A program made the translations under genes and the position numbers. From positions 42,638 to 106,637 of the forward strand of contig JANXWS010000007.1 in the NCBI GenBank assembly GCA_025351005.1: a stretch of DNA of 64,000 nucleotides. The letters run 5' to 3'. This DNA is from Pseudomonadota bacterium (lineage in GTDB: Bacteria; Pseudomonadota; Gammaproteobacteria; Steroidobacterales; Steroidobacteraceae). Below the pieces are notes generated by a model. That model had not been told where the DNA came from and ran no database searches. It saw nothing but the letters and a program-made list of their open reading frames with translations. Within the stretch, counting starts at the first letter, position 1. Each line of letters opens with the position of its first letter. This document shows positions 30,894-40,981 of the stretch, piece after piece.

Positions 30894-31874
30894 ATGCGTG
30901 CCTGGCTCGAGCGTGTCTGGTACGGGGATGGCGCGGGCGGCGCCTGGCTGCTGCCGCTGGCCGCGCTGTTCGGCGTGGTCGTGCGGCTGCGCCGCGACGC
31001 GTTCCGGGCCGGCTGGCTCGCGAGCGCCCATCCCGGCCGGCCGGTGGTCGTGATCGGCAACCTGACGGTCGGCGGCAGCGGCAAGACGCCGCTGACGGTC
31101 TGGCTCGCTACGGCGCTCGCCGGCCGCGGTCTCAAGGTCGGTATCGTCAGCCGCGGCCATGGCGGCCGCGCCATCGGGCCGGTGGCGGTCACGGCCGCGA
31201 GCGAGCCTGCGCTCGTCGGCGACGAGCCGGTATTGCTTGCCCGGCGCACCACCGCGCGCGTCGTCGTCGCGCGCGACCGCCTGGCGGCGGCCCGCGAGCT
31301 CGCGGCCGAGGTCGACGTGATCCTGGCCGACGACGGCCTGCAGCACTACCGGCTCGCGCGCGACCTGGAAATCGTCGTCGTGGACGGCCGGCGGCGTTTT
31401 GGCAACGGCCGGCTGCTGCCGGCCGGCCCGCTGCGCGAGCCGGTCTGGCGCGCGCGCGAGGCCGGTGCCGTCGTCGCCAACGGCGGCGCGGCAGCCGCGG
31501 GCGAACTCGCGATGACGCTTGCGGCCGACGCGGTGGTCGCACTCGCCGGCGGCGAGCGCCGGCCGCTCGGCAGCTTTCGCGGTCGCCAGGTGCACGCGGT
31601 CGCCGGCATTGGCGACCCGGGGCGGTTTTTCGAGACTCTGGAGGCCGCCGGCGTCAAACCAATCCCCCATCCGCTGCCCGACCATGCCCGGATGACGGCC
31701 GCGGACGTCACCTTCGGCGATTCGCTGCCGGTACTGATGACGGAGAAGGATGCCGTAAAATGCCGCTCGTTCCCGGCCGGCCGGCTCCACTACCTCGAAG
31801 TCAGTGCCGGTTTCGGCCCGCGGGACGCCGAGGACCTGCTCGCGCGGGTGCTCGCCTGCATCCCGCCCTCCTGA
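30894..31874 (+). CDS. lpxK: Tetraacyldisaccharide 4'-kinase
   Basis: VIGNLTVGGSGKTPLTVWLA; VILADDGLQHYRLARDLEIVVVDG. Confidence 0.94.
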   Translation: MRAWLERVWYGDGAGGAWLLPLAALFGVVVRLRRDAFRAGWLASAHPGRPVVVIGNLTVGGSGKTPLTVWLATALAGRGLKVGIVSRGHGGRAIGPVAVTAASEPALVGDEPVLLARRTTARVVVARDRLAAARELAAEVDVILADDGLQHYRLARDLEIVVVDGRRRFGNGRLLPAGPLREPVWRAREAGAVVANGGAAAAGELAMTLAADAVVALAGGERRPLGSFRGRQVHAVAGIGDPGRFFETLEAAGVKPIPHPLPDHARMTAADVTFGDSLPVLMTEKDAVKCRSFPAGRLHYLEVSAGFGPRDAEDLLARVLACIPPS

Positions 31875-31883
31875 GGACGATCC

Positions 31884-32072
31884 ATGGACTCAAAGCTGCT
31901 CGACATACTCGCCTGTCCGGTCTGCAAGGGACCGCTGACGCACTGCCGCTCGACCGCGGAGCTTGTCTGCCGCTTCAATCGGCTCGGGTACCCGATCAGG
32001 GACGACATTCCGGTGCTGCTCGAGGAGGAGGCGCGGCGCCTCGCCGCCGACGACCCGGCGCTCGCCGGATGA
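31884..32072 (+). CDS. ycaR: Trm112/YcaR-family protein
   Basis: MDSKLLDILACPVCKGPLTHCRSTAELVCRFNRLGYPIRDDIPVLLEEEAR. Confidence 0.9.
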   Translation: MDSKLLDILACPVCKGPLTHCRSTAELVCRFNRLGYPIRDDIPVLLEEEARRLAADDPALAG

Positions 32073-32830
32073 GCTTTCGCGTCATCATTCCGGCGCGCTA
32101 CGGCTCGACCCGGCTACCGGGCAAGCCGCTGCGGCTGATCGCCGGCCGGCCGTTGATCGAGCATGTGTACACGCGCGCGCGCGCCTCGGGCGCGTCCGAA
32201 GTGATCGTCGCGACCGACGACGTGCGGATCGCGAGCGCCTGCGAGCAGTTCGGCGCCGACGTCGTGCTGACGGACACGGCGCACGCCTCGGGCACCGACC
32301 GGATCGCCGAAGTGGTGCGGCGGCGCGGCCTTCCGGAACACGACGTGATCGTCAATGTCCAGGGCGACGAACCACTGCTGCCGCCGGCGAACGTCGCGCA
32401 GGTCGCCAGGCTGCTCGAGCAGAACCCGCTGGCGGCCGTTGCCACGCTCGCGACCGCGATCGAGGGGCTGGACGAGCTCGACGACCCGAATGTCGTCAAG
32501 GTCGTTCGGGCCGGAGATGGATCGGCGCTCTACTTCAGCCGAGCGGCGATTCCGTGGCAACGCGACGCGGCGACCCGTGGCGCCGCGGATCGCGGGCGGC
32601 TCGCGCTCGCGCTGCGCCATATCGGGCTTTACGCCTACCGGGCCGGTGCGCTGCGCAGCCTCGCCGCGCTGCTGCCGACCGAGCTCGAGCAGGCCGAACG
32701 CCTCGAGCAGCTGCGCGCGCTCGAGCACGGGCTCGCAATCGTCGTCGGCATCGCCGATGAACTCCCGGGCCCCGGGGTCGACACGGAAGAGGACGTGCTG
32801 CGGGTCGAAGCGCTGCTGCGCCAGACCTAG
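32069..32830 (+). CDS. kdsB: 3-deoxy-manno-octulosonate cytidylyltransferase
   Basis: FRVIIPARYGSTRLPGKPLRLIAGRPLIEHVY; IVNVQGDEPLL; HIGLYAYR. Confidence 0.95.
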   Translation: MSFRVIIPARYGSTRLPGKPLRLIAGRPLIEHVYTRARASGASEVIVATDDVRIASACEQFGADVVLTDTAHASGTDRIAEVVRRRGLPEHDVIVNVQGDEPLLPPANVAQVARLLEQNPLAAVATLATAIEGLDELDDPNVVKVVRAGDGSALYFSRAAIPWQRDAATRGAADRGRLALALRHIGLYAYRAGALRSLAALLPTELEQAERLEQLRALEHGLAIVVGIADELPGPGVDTEEDVLRVEALLRQT

Positions 32831-33055
32831 GGACTGACCGGCACCGGACGTGCGCAGATCGCAAGACCGGTCGTCGCGGCCGCGGCTCGACCTAGAAACG
32901 ACAGCATTATAATGTCCTAAGTAATTGTAATATTTTAATAATAAGCATAAATAACGAGCCTGCGCAAAACTCGCAACCTGGTGCCGCCAATGCAAGCGCG
33001 CGGCTTCGCTACACTTGCGTCGCAGGCCGGATGGCGGCGGTCGGAGGGGGCGGTC

Positions 33056-34729
33056 ATGACCCGATCGAGATCGACGGTCGCGCTCGGTGCGCTGTTCGCG
33101 CTCGCGTGCGCGCAATTCGCGGCCGGGGCGCCGGGTAGCGCCGCGCCCGCCGAGAAGCCGGCCGATGGCACCGCCGAGAAGCCGGACGGCGGCCGATTCC
33201 AGCCGTTCAAGGCCGAGGCCACGCAGAGCAGCGGCGTCGTGACCGTCGGCGGGCAGGCGATCGCCTATCAGGCGGTCGCCGGTACGCTGATCGTCCATCC
33301 GAAAGACTGGGACGACGTGCCGCGCGATCCGAAGTCGGACAAGGACGGCCCGGCCGCCTCCGGCGATGGCGCCGAGAGCCGCAATCCGACGGCGGAAGCG
33401 TCAATGTTCTACGTCGCCTACCTGAAGACCAACGGCGGCGACCGGCCGTTGACGTTCCTGTTCAACGGCGGCCCAGGTTCCTCGACGATGTGGCTCCACA
33501 TGGGCGCGTTCGGGCCGCGGCGGGTCGTCACGGCGACCGACCTGCACACGCCCGCAGCGCCCTACGTGCTCGTCAACAATGGCTCGAGCCTGCTCGATGC
33601 GAGCGACCTGGTCTTCATCGACGCCCCCGGCGCGGGCTTCAGCCGCATCGCCGGCAGGGACAAGGAAAAGGCCTTCTTCGGCGTCGATGCCGACGCCTAT
33701 GCCTTCGCCGAATTCATCGCGCAGTTCCTGACCAAGTACGGCCGCTGGAACTCGCCGAAATTCCTCTTCGGCGAGAGCTACGGGACGCCGCGGGCGGCGG
33801 TCCTCGTGAACGCGCTGCAGTCCGAGCGCTTGATCGACTTCAATGGCGTGATCCTGCTGTCGCAGATTCTGAACTTCGACCTGAGCCCCGACCGACCGAC
33901 CGGCAACCCGGGCGTCGACACTCCCTACCAGACGGTGCTGCCGACCTACGCCGCGACCGCGTGGTACCACCACAAGCTGCCAGCGGAGCACAAGGATCTC
34001 GAGTCGCTGCTGGCCGAGGTCGAAGAGTTCGCGATGGGCGAATACGGTCTGGCGCTTGCGGCGGGATCCGAGCTCGCGGGCGCGCGGCGCGACGCGATCG
34101 CCGCAAAGCTGCACCAGTACACGGGCCTGCCGGTCGACTACATCCTCAAGGCGGACCTGCGGATCGACGGCGGGGAATTCCGCCAGAACCTGCAGGGCGA
34201 CGCCGGCATGGCGACCGGGCGCCTCGACTCGCGCTTCTCGGGTCCGCTGATCGACCCGCTGAGCCAGCGCGTCGATTACGACCCGCAGTCGGCGGCGATC
34301 AGTTCGGCGTACGTCACGGCGTTCAACGATTACGCGCGCAAGGAGCTGCACTACGGCGAGAACAAGGCGTTCAAGCCGAGCATCCCGGTGTTCAGGAGCT
34401 GGAATTTCCAGCACCAGCTGCCGGGCCAGCCGGCGGGCAGCCTGTCGTCCCGGCAGGGCAGCAACGTGATGCCCGACCTGGCGAACGCGCTCAAGATCAA
34501 CCCGAACCTCAGGATCCAGCTGAACGCCGGGTATTTTGACCTGGCGACGCCGTTCTTCCAGGGCGTCTACGAGATGCGCCATCTGCCGATGCCGGCGAGC
34601 CTGCAGTCGCACATCGAGTACCGGTTCTACGATTCGGGCCACATGGTCTACGCGAAGGACTCGTCGCTCGCCCTCTTGCACGACAACGTCGCGGCGTTCA
34701 TCCGCAGGACCAGCGCGCCCGCGAAGTGA
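33056..34729 (+). CDS. Secreted S10-family serine carboxypeptidase-like protein
   Basis: Signal peptide; NGGPGSSTMWLHMGAFGP; KFLFGESYGTPRA (nucleophile Ser); C-terminal FYDSGHMVY (His). Confidence 0.88.
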   Translation: MTRSRSTVALGALFALACAQFAAGAPGSAAPAEKPADGTAEKPDGGRFQPFKAEATQSSGVVTVGGQAIAYQAVAGTLIVHPKDWDDVPRDPKSDKDGPAASGDGAESRNPTAEASMFYVAYLKTNGGDRPLTFLFNGGPGSSTMWLHMGAFGPRRVVTATDLHTPAAPYVLVNNGSSLLDASDLVFIDAPGAGFSRIAGRDKEKAFFGVDADAYAFAEFIAQFLTKYGRWNSPKFLFGESYGTPRAAVLVNALQSERLIDFNGVILLSQILNFDLSPDRPTGNPGVDTPYQTVLPTYAATAWYHHKLPAEHKDLESLLAEVEEFAMGEYGLALAAGSELAGARRDAIAAKLHQYTGLPVDYILKADLRIDGGEFRQNLQGDAGMATGRLDSRFSGPLIDPLSQRVDYDPQSAAISSAYVTAFNDYARKELHYGENKAFKPSIPVFRSWNFQHQLPGQPAGSLSSRQGSNVMPDLANALKINPNLRIQLNAGYFDLATPFFQGVYEMRHLPMPASLQSHIEYRFYDSGHMVYAKDSSLALLHDNVAAFIRRTSAPAK

Positions 34730-34876
34730 CCACGACGGCTGGGATCCGGTGGCGGAGGTGGGGCGTGGCGGATCGGGCGGCGCCGCGGGCCGGTCCGGGC
34801 GCTGTCGGTCGCCGTGCAGGCGCCCGCCCGCGAACGCGCCGAGCGTGATCGTGCGTCCGGGACAGAGAGTCTAAGA

Positions 34877-35386
34877 GTGTCCGCGCCGACGGAAATCAAA
34901 CAGCCATTCTCCGTTCTGTTCGTGTGCATGGGCAACATCTGCCGTAGCCCGACGGCGGAGGCTGTCTTCAGGCGGCTGGTCGCGACGCGGGCCCCAGAGC
35001 TTTCGATCGAGATCGATTCAGCCGCGACGCACGACTACCACGTCGGGGCGGCGCCGGATCCGCGCTCGCAGGCGGCTGCCCGCCGCCGCGGCATCGACAT
35101 GAGCAAGCTGCGCGCCCGGCTGCTGACCGGCGCCGACTTCGAGCGCTTCGACTATGTGCTGGTGATGGACGAGGGGAATCGCAGCGACGCCCTGGCGATC
35201 GCGCCGGCCGCGCACCGCGCCAAGCTGCAGCTGCTGCTCGACTTCGCGCCCGACGCCGGCCGGTGCGACGTACCGGATCCGTACTACGGCGGCGAGCGCG
35301 GCTTCGAGGAGGTGCTCGACCTGGTGGAAGCCGCTGCGACCGGGCTTCTGGAAGAACTGCGCGCGCGCGGCGCGCGCATTCCCTAG
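34877..35386 (+). CDS. Low-molecular-weight protein tyrosine phosphatase
   Basis: [44 protein letters not shown] start proposed. Confidence 0.9.
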   Translation: MSAPTEIKQPFSVLFVCMGNICRSPTAEAVFRRLVATRAPELSIEIDSAATHDYHVGAAPDPRSQAAARRRGIDMSKLRARLLTGADFERFDYVLVMDEGNRSDALAIAPAAHRAKLQLLLDFAPDAGRCDVPDPYYGGERGFEEVLDLVEAAATGLLEELRARGARIP

Positions 35387-38145
35387 GGCGACGGCGGTCC
35401 GCCGGTGCCTTCGCCCGGCGGTCGCTCCGGTGCGGCCGGAGCCGGCTGCGGGGCGGCCGGCGGCGGCGGTGCCACTAGCAGCGGTGCCGGCGGGCGAGGG
35501 GGCTCGGCCGGTGCAACCGGGACCGCTGGCGGCGCCCACGCTGGCGCCGGTTCGGCCCAGCTCGGAGCCGATGGAGCGGGCGGCGCCGGCGCCGCCGCCG
35601 CGGGCTCTGCAGCCGGCGGCAGAGTGAAGCGCGGTTCCGGCTCGCGGAACAGCTCATGCGTGGTGTTCGGCGGCGTCTCGGCATGCGGATGCGGGACCGA
35701 CACTCCTGCGTTCGCAGCGCCGTTCTCCTGCTGGCGCTCGTACGCCTGCACGTCGAGCACCGGGAAGCGCCCGGAGTCGCCGATTTCGGGTATGGCCTCG
35801 CCCGACCGTTCCTCGCCCGGCCTCGCCGCGGTCGACTCGGGCGCGGCGCCGGCAACCCCGCCACCGCCGCCACGGCCGCGACGACGGCCCCGGCGCCGGC
35901 GGCGCTCCCCGGATGCGCGCGCTTCGGTCGCGCCTTCTGGCCCGCTGTCCGGACGGGCGTCCGCCTCGACGCCGCCGCTCGCCTGCGTCGTCGGTGCAGC
36001 GGCCGGCGGACGGGATTCGGCGCGGATCGGCTCCGGGCGTCGCTCCGGCGGCGGTCGCCCCGGATCCCCGCGGCTCCGGTCGCGGCCTTCGTCGCGCGGC
36101 CCCGTGCGGCCGTCGCTACGCCCACGCTGACGCGAGTCGTCGCGGCCTGCCGGTCGCTGCTCCTCGCGGCCGGCGGGGCGGGCCTCGTCGCGCGCCGGGC
36201 CCCGCGGCTCGTCGCGTCCACGCCGTTCGTTGCGGTCCGAGCGCTCTTCGCGCCGCGGGCCGTCGCGGTGCCCGTGCCGGCCGTCCCGGCTGCGGTTGTC
36301 GTGCCGCGGGCCGCGCGCATCGCGCTGGCCGCCGCCGCGACCGAAGCGGTCATCGCGCAGGCGCGGTGCCTCCGCCGGCACGGCCGGCGGCGCGCCGGAG
36401 CCGAACAGCCAGTTCCAGATGCGCTTGAAGATGCCCGCCCGGTACGCGGGCACCTCGGCGACCGCGGCGACCGCGGCGACCGCGGCGGCAACCGCCGGCT
36501 CCGCCGTCGGCATCCAGACGTTGGCCGGCGTCGGCGCCGGCGCGCTGGGCATGATCGGCTGCACGACCGCGGCGTCCGGCGCCTTCTTAGGCTCGGCGGC
36601 GACGGTCGCGATCTCGACTGCGGGCTGTTCCGCCATCTGGTAGCTGGTCATCGCGTTCTCAGCCAGCATCGTCTCGTCGTCGCGGACGCGCCGCAGCGAG
36701 TAGTTCGGCGTCTGCATGTGGTGGTTTGGCACCAGCACGACCTCGACGCGGTTGCGCTCCTCGAGCGTACGCAGCCACTCGCGCTTCTCGTTGATCAGGA
36801 AGGTTGCCACCTCGACCGGCAGCTGGGCGATGACCTTCGAGCTCCGGTCCTTGCGCGCTTCCTCGCCGATCAGCCGCAGGATCGCGAGCGCCAGCGACTC
36901 GACGCTGCGGATCGTGCCGAGCCCCACGCAGCGCGGGCAGACGATGTGGGTCGATTCGCCGAGCGACGGCCGCAGTCGCTGGCGCGACATCTCGAGCAGG
37001 CCGAAGCGCGAGATCCGGCCGATCTGGATGCGCGCGCGGTCCATCTTGACCGCGTCACGGAGGCGGTCCTCGACGATGCGCTGGTTCTTGGTCGACTCCA
37101 TGTCGATGAAGTCGATGACGATCAGCCCGCCGAGGTCGCGGATCCGCAGCTGCCGCGCGATCTCGTCCGCGGCCTCGACGTTGGTGTTGGTCGCCGTGGT
37201 CTCGATGTCGGAACCGCGTGTCGCGCGCGCCGAGTTGATGTCGATCGACACCAGCGCCTCGGTGTGGTCGATCACCAGGCTGCCGCCCGACGGCAGCGTC
37301 ACCGTGTGCGAGTACGCCGACTCGATCTGGCTCTCGATCTGGAAGCGCGTGAAAAGGGGTACGTCGTCCTCGTAGTACTTGAGCTTGCGCTGCGATTCCG
37401 GCGGCATGAAGCGCACCATGTACTCCTGGCCGCGCTGGTAGGCCGCGGGGTCGTCGCACAGCACCTCGCCGATGTCGTCCGACAGGTAGTCGCGGATGCT
37501 GCGCGCAACCGGATCGCTCTCCTGGTAGACGAGCAGCGGCGCGCTGCGGTCCTTGGCGGCGACCTCGATCGCGTCCCAGTTGGCGCGCAGGTTGTCGAGG
37601 TCCCACTGCAGCTCCTCGCTGGTGCGACCGACGCCGGCGGTGCGCACGATCGCGCCCATGCCCTCCGGGATCAGCAGCCGTTCCATCGCCTCGCGTGTCG
37701 CTTCCCGCTCCTCGCCCTCGATGCGGCGCGAGACGCCGCCGGCGCGCGCGTTATTCGGCATCAGCACGAGGAAGCGGCCGGCGAGGCTGATGAAGGTCGT
37801 CAGCGCCGCGCCCTTGTTGCCGCGCTCCTCCTTCTCGACCTGGACGACGAGTTCCTGGCCCTCGGTCAGCAGGTCGCGGATGTTCAGCCTGTTGCCCGCA
37901 GGCTCGCTGCGGAAGTATTCCTTGGCGACTTCTTTGAGCGGCAGGAAGCCGTGTCGCTGGGCGCCGTAATCGACGAACGCGGCTTCGAGACTCGGCTCGA
38001 CGCGCGTGATCCGGCCTTTGTAGATATTGGCTTTCTTCTGTTCCTTGGACGCGATCTCTATCGACAGGTCATAGAGTTTCTGACCGTCAACGAGGGCGAC
38101 GCGCAGCTCTTCGGACTGCGTCGCATTGATCAACATTCTCTTCAT
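35383..38145 (-). CDS. rne: Ribonuclease E
   Basis: [30 protein letters not shown]; Zn-link CPRCVGLG; long low-complexity Arg/Pro/Ala-rich C-terminal half with [11 protein letters not shown] amphipathic segment. Confidence 0.96.
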   Translation of the reverse strand: MKRMLINATQSEELRVALVDGQKLYDLSIEIASKEQKKANIYKGRITRVEPSLEAAFVDYGAQRHGFLPLKEVAKEYFRSEPAGNRLNIRDLLTEGQELVVQVEKEERGNKGAALTTFISLAGRFLVLMPNNARAGGVSRRIEGEEREATREAMERLLIPEGMGAIVRTAGVGRTSEELQWDLDNLRANWDAIEVAAKDRSAPLLVYQESDPVARSIRDYLSDDIGEVLCDDPAAYQRGQEYMVRFMPPESQRKLKYYEDDVPLFTRFQIESQIESAYSHTVTLPSGGSLVIDHTEALVSIDINSARATRGSDIETTATNTNVEAADEIARQLRIRDLGGLIVIDFIDMESTKNQRIVEDRLRDAVKMDRARIQIGRISRFGLLEMSRQRLRPSLGESTHIVCPRCVGLGTIRSVESLALAILRLIGEEARKDRSSKVIAQLPVEVATFLINEKREWLRTLEERNRVEVVLVPNHHMQTPNYSLRRVRDDETMLAENAMTSYQMAEQPAVEIATVAAEPKKAPDAAVVQPIMPSAPAPTPANVWMPTAEPAVAAAVAAVAAVAEVPAYRAGIFKRIWNWLFGSGAPPAVPAEAPRLRDDRFGRGGGQRDARGPRHDNRSRDGRHGHRDGPRREERSDRNERRGRDEPRGPARDEARPAGREEQRPAGRDDSRQRGRSDGRTGPRDEGRDRSRGDPGRPPPERRPEPIRAESRPPAAAPTTQASGGVEADARPDSGPEGATEARASGERRRRRGRRRGRGGGGGVAGAAPESTAARPGEERSGEAIPEIGDSGRFPVLDVQAYERQQENGAANAGVSVPHPHAETPPNTTHELFREPEPRFTLPPAAEPAAAAPAPPAPSAPSWAEPAPAWAPPAVPVAPAEPPRPPAPLLVAPPPPAAPQPAPAAPERPPGEGTGGPPSP
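36457..36483. repeat. Three tandem copies of 9-bp unit GGCGACCGC inside rne
   Basis: Direct reading; in frame on the minus strand, within the Ala/Val-rich [11 protein letters not shown] segment. Confidence 0.85.
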
Positions 38146-38634
38146 GGGCCCCTACTTGGGTAATAGCGGGGGCCGATGCGCGGGATGCGCTGTCGCGGGT
38201 GCGGAGCGTCGCGAACGATGCGAGGCGGAAGCAAGTCGTGGATGGGAACTCGTCAGCCATCTTCAGATTCGCGGGCGCGCCCGGGGTCACGAGACCAGCG
38301 AGAGCACGCCCTGCCTGCAGTCCTTCTTGAGCCCGTTGACCGGTCGCCACCGGCACTCCGCTTCAGGAGTGGCGCCGTGGCGGGCGGCCTAAGCCGCGCA
38401 TCCAAGTCATCGGCCGAACGATGATCCGATCACCCGAGACGGGGGATGGCGGACCAACTAATATGCGGTCGTCGCAACGCAATCCGCCGACCCGATCCCG
38501 GCTTTGCAGGATCCGAGGGGCGGGCGATTCGAGATGCGAAAACCGCGCTGGGGCGATGACCACGGAGCGCTTCGCGTCTCCATGCGTCACCGCCTGACGG
38601 ACCGATACGCTACCAGATCAGTTCCAATAAATCA

Positions 38635-39630
38635 ATGTCTTACGACAAAACGACCGAATCACCGAGCGCGCCAATGCGCGCCAGTCACGTGGCGGTGGCC
38701 GCCGCCGATACGGGCCAGCGGCTCGACAACTGGCTGCTGCGGGCGCTGAAGGGCGTACCCCGCTCGCGCGTGTACCGGCTGCTGCGCAAGGGCGAGGTGC
38801 GGGTCAACGGCCGGCGCGCGAAACCGGACCGGCGGCTCGCCGGCGGCGATGATGTCCGTCTGCCGCCGGTGCGGGCGGCTGAGGAGGGGGCGCCCCGGCG
38901 CGTGCCGACGAGCCTGATCGACACCGTCGAGGCCGCGATCGTGCATTCGGACCCCGACCTGCTCGCGCTCGCGAAGCCGGCCGGGCTCGCCGTGCACGGC
39001 GGCAGCGGCCTCAGCTTTGGCGTCATCGAGGCGCTGCGTGCCTCGCGTCCCGACGAATCGCTCGAGCTCGTCCACCGGCTCGACCGTGACACCAGCGGCC
39101 TGCTGCTCGTCGCCCGCAATCGCAGCGCGCTCAGGACCCTGCACGGGCTCCTGCGCGAGGGCCTGGTGGAGAAGCGCTACCTGGCCCTGGTCAAGGGCTC
39201 GTGGAATCTCGGCAAGAAGACCATCGACGCACCGCTCGCGACCCGCGCGCGGCAGGGCGGCGAGCGGGTCGTCAAGGTGGCGGCCGGCGGCAAAGAATCG
39301 ACGTCGAACTTCGCGCCGGTCGACTTCTTCGGCGCGCGCGCGACGCTGCTCGAGGTCGACCTTGGCACCGGGCGCACGCACCAGATCCGCGTGCATGCCG
39401 CCCACGCCGGCCACCCGGTCGCCGGCGACGACAAGTACGGGGACCGCGAATTCAACGTCGAAATGCAGGCGCTCGGCCTGCGGCGCCTGTTTCTGCACGC
39501 CCAGTCGCTGTCGTTCGAGTGGCCTGGCTCGCAGAAGACGTTCGCCGTCAGCCAGCCGCTGCCGGCCGAACTCGGCGCCGTGCTCGAGGCACTCGCCGCG
39601 GCCCGCCGGCGCCGGCCGCGCCGCCGATGA
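38635..39630 (+). CDS. rluC: 23S rRNA pseudouridine synthase RluC
   Basis: S4-like QRLDNWLLRALKGVPRSRVYRLLRKGEVRVNGRR; LVHRLDRDTSGLLLVARN; divergent from rne. Confidence 0.93.
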   Translation: MSYDKTTESPSAPMRASHVAVAAADTGQRLDNWLLRALKGVPRSRVYRLLRKGEVRVNGRRAKPDRRLAGGDDVRLPPVRAAEEGAPRRVPTSLIDTVEAAIVHSDPDLLALAKPAGLAVHGGSGLSFGVIEALRASRPDESLELVHRLDRDTSGLLLVARNRSALRTLHGLLREGLVEKRYLALVKGSWNLGKKTIDAPLATRARQGGERVVKVAAGGKESTSNFAPVDFFGARATLLEVDLGTGRTHQIRVHAAHAGHPVAGDDKYGDREFNVEMQALGLRRLFLHAQSLSFEWPGSQKTFAVSQPLPAELGAVLEALAAARRRRPRRR

Positions 39631-40292
39631 AGACCGAGCGCCAGCTGTTCGCCAACAACCGCGCCTGGGCGCGCGCGATCGACGCGCGGGACCCGGAGTT
39701 CTTCGCCAAGCTGTCGCAGCAGCAGGCGCCGCAGTACCTGTGGATCGGCTGCGCCGACAGTCGCGTTCCCGCCAACGAGATCGTCGGCCTGCTGCCGGGC
39801 GAGCTGTTCGTACACCGCAACGTCGCGAACGTCGTGGTGCACACCGACCTCAACTGCCTGTCGGTGATCCAGTACGCCGTCGACGTGCTCGGCGTCGATG
39901 AAATCATCGTCTGCGGACACTACGGCTGCGGCGGCGTCGCCGCCGCGCTCGCCCAGCGGCCGCTCGGACTGATCGACAACTGGCTGCGGCACATCCAGGA
40001 CGCGATGCGGCGCCACCGGCCGCTGCTCGACGCCTGCCGGGGTCCGGCCGACCGGCTGCGACTGCTGTGCGAGCTCAACGTCATCGAGCAGGTCGCGAAT
40101 GTCTGCCAGACGACGATGGTGCAGGGCGCGTGGGCCGGCGGTCGTGACCTCGTGGTGCGCGGCTGGATCTACGGGCTCGACGACGGGCTGCTCGCCGATC
40201 TCGCGATGCGCGTCGGCCGTGGCGACGACTTCGAGGCCCGGCTGCGTACGGCGGTCGCGGCGGCTGCAACGCGCAGTATCAGCGAGCGCTGA
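39627..40292 (+). CDS. can: Beta-carbonic anhydrase
   Basis: YLWIGCADSRVPANEIVGLLPGELFVHRNVANVV; IIVCGHYGCGGVAAAL. Confidence 0.95.
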   Translation: MKTERQLFANNRAWARAIDARDPEFFAKLSQQQAPQYLWIGCADSRVPANEIVGLLPGELFVHRNVANVVVHTDLNCLSVIQYAVDVLGVDEIIVCGHYGCGGVAAALAQRPLGLIDNWLRHIQDAMRRHRPLLDACRGPADRLRLLCELNVIEQVANVCQTTMVQGAWAGGRDLVVRGWIYGLDDGLLADLAMRVGRGDDFEARLRTAVAAAATRSISER

Positions 40293-40878
40293 GCGGGTCG
40301 AGGCCGGCGCGGCCGAGCGCCTGAGCCAGCCAGATGAGCGGCAGCCCGACGAGCGCGGTCGGGTCTTCGGTCTCCACCGCCTCGAGGAGCGCCGCGCCGA
40401 GTCCCTCGGAGCGGAAGCTGCCGGCGCAGTCGAACGGCCGATCGACCTCGACGTAGTACGCGATCGCGGCCGCATCCAGGCGCCGGAACCGGACCCGGGT
40501 CCGGTCCGTGTGCTGCTGCAGCCGGACGCCGTCGGCGTGCAGCAGGGCCACCGCCGTGTGGAACTCGACCACGCGGCCGGACGCCGAGGCGAGCTGCAAG
40601 CGCGCGTTCGCCACCGAGAGCGGCTTGCCGAGCACTTGTCCGCCGCACTCGGCCACCTGGTCCGAGCCGATCACGACCGCGCCCGCCCGGCGCGCGCCCA
40701 CCGCGCATGCCTTGGCGGCGGCCAGCCTTGCCGCGAGCTCTGCCGGGGCCTCGCCCGGCGCGGCCGCCTCGTCGATTCCCGGCGCTTCGACCGCGAACGG
40801 CAGGCCCAGGCGCTCGAGCAGCGTGCGGCGGTAGCTCGAGGTCGAGGCCAGGATCAGGGCGGGGGTGTCGTCGGGCAT
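40279..40878 (-). CDS. yceF: Maf/YceF-like nucleotide pyrophosphatase
   Basis: LILASTSSYRRTLLERLGLPF; VVIGSDQVAECGGQVLGKP; CAGSFRSEGLG. Confidence 0.92.
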   Translation of the reverse strand: MPDDTPALILASTSSYRRTLLERLGLPFAVEAPGIDEAAAPGEAPAELAARLAAAKACAVGARRAGAVVIGSDQVAECGGQVLGKPLSVANARLQLASASGRVVEFHTAVALLHADGVRLQQHTDRTRVRFRRLDAAAIAYYVEVDRPFDCAGSFRSEGLGAALLEAVETEDPTALVGLPLIWLAQALGRAGLDPLSAR

Positions 40879-40942
40879 CGGCGGATCCGTCGAATGGGGG
40901 CGTTCAGGTCTTGCAAATCAAAGCGTTGCAGGTGCATCGGCT

Positions 40943-40971
40943 TTGACAGCGGCGGAGGCCGTCACTATGAT
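40943..40971 (+). promoter_or_regulatory. Near-consensus sigma70 promoter TTGACA-17 bp-TATGAT
   Basis: TTGACA 40943-40948, 17-bp spacer, TATGAT 40966-40971. Confidence 0.75.
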
Positions 40972-40981
40972 ACGCGGCCCT

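Noticed and set aside
36200-36450. Possible simple-repeat or CRISPR-like structure in the rne C-terminal half
   Set aside because: Only codon-biased Arg/Gly/Asp-rich coding sequence; no regularly spaced direct repeats with unique spacers
35656-38163. 835-aa plus-strand ORF opposite rne
   Set aside because: Antisense to RNase E; composition artefact
38087-38356. 89-aa minus-strand ORF overlapping the rne start
   Set aside because: No recognisable domain; overlaps the conserved RNase E N-terminus in another frame
40967-40969. Upstream ATG as yceD start (MIRGPMERP...)
   Set aside because: Lies within the near-consensus -10 element; homology to YceD begins at MERPLQQPLD (40982). It would be revived if a TSS exists further upstream
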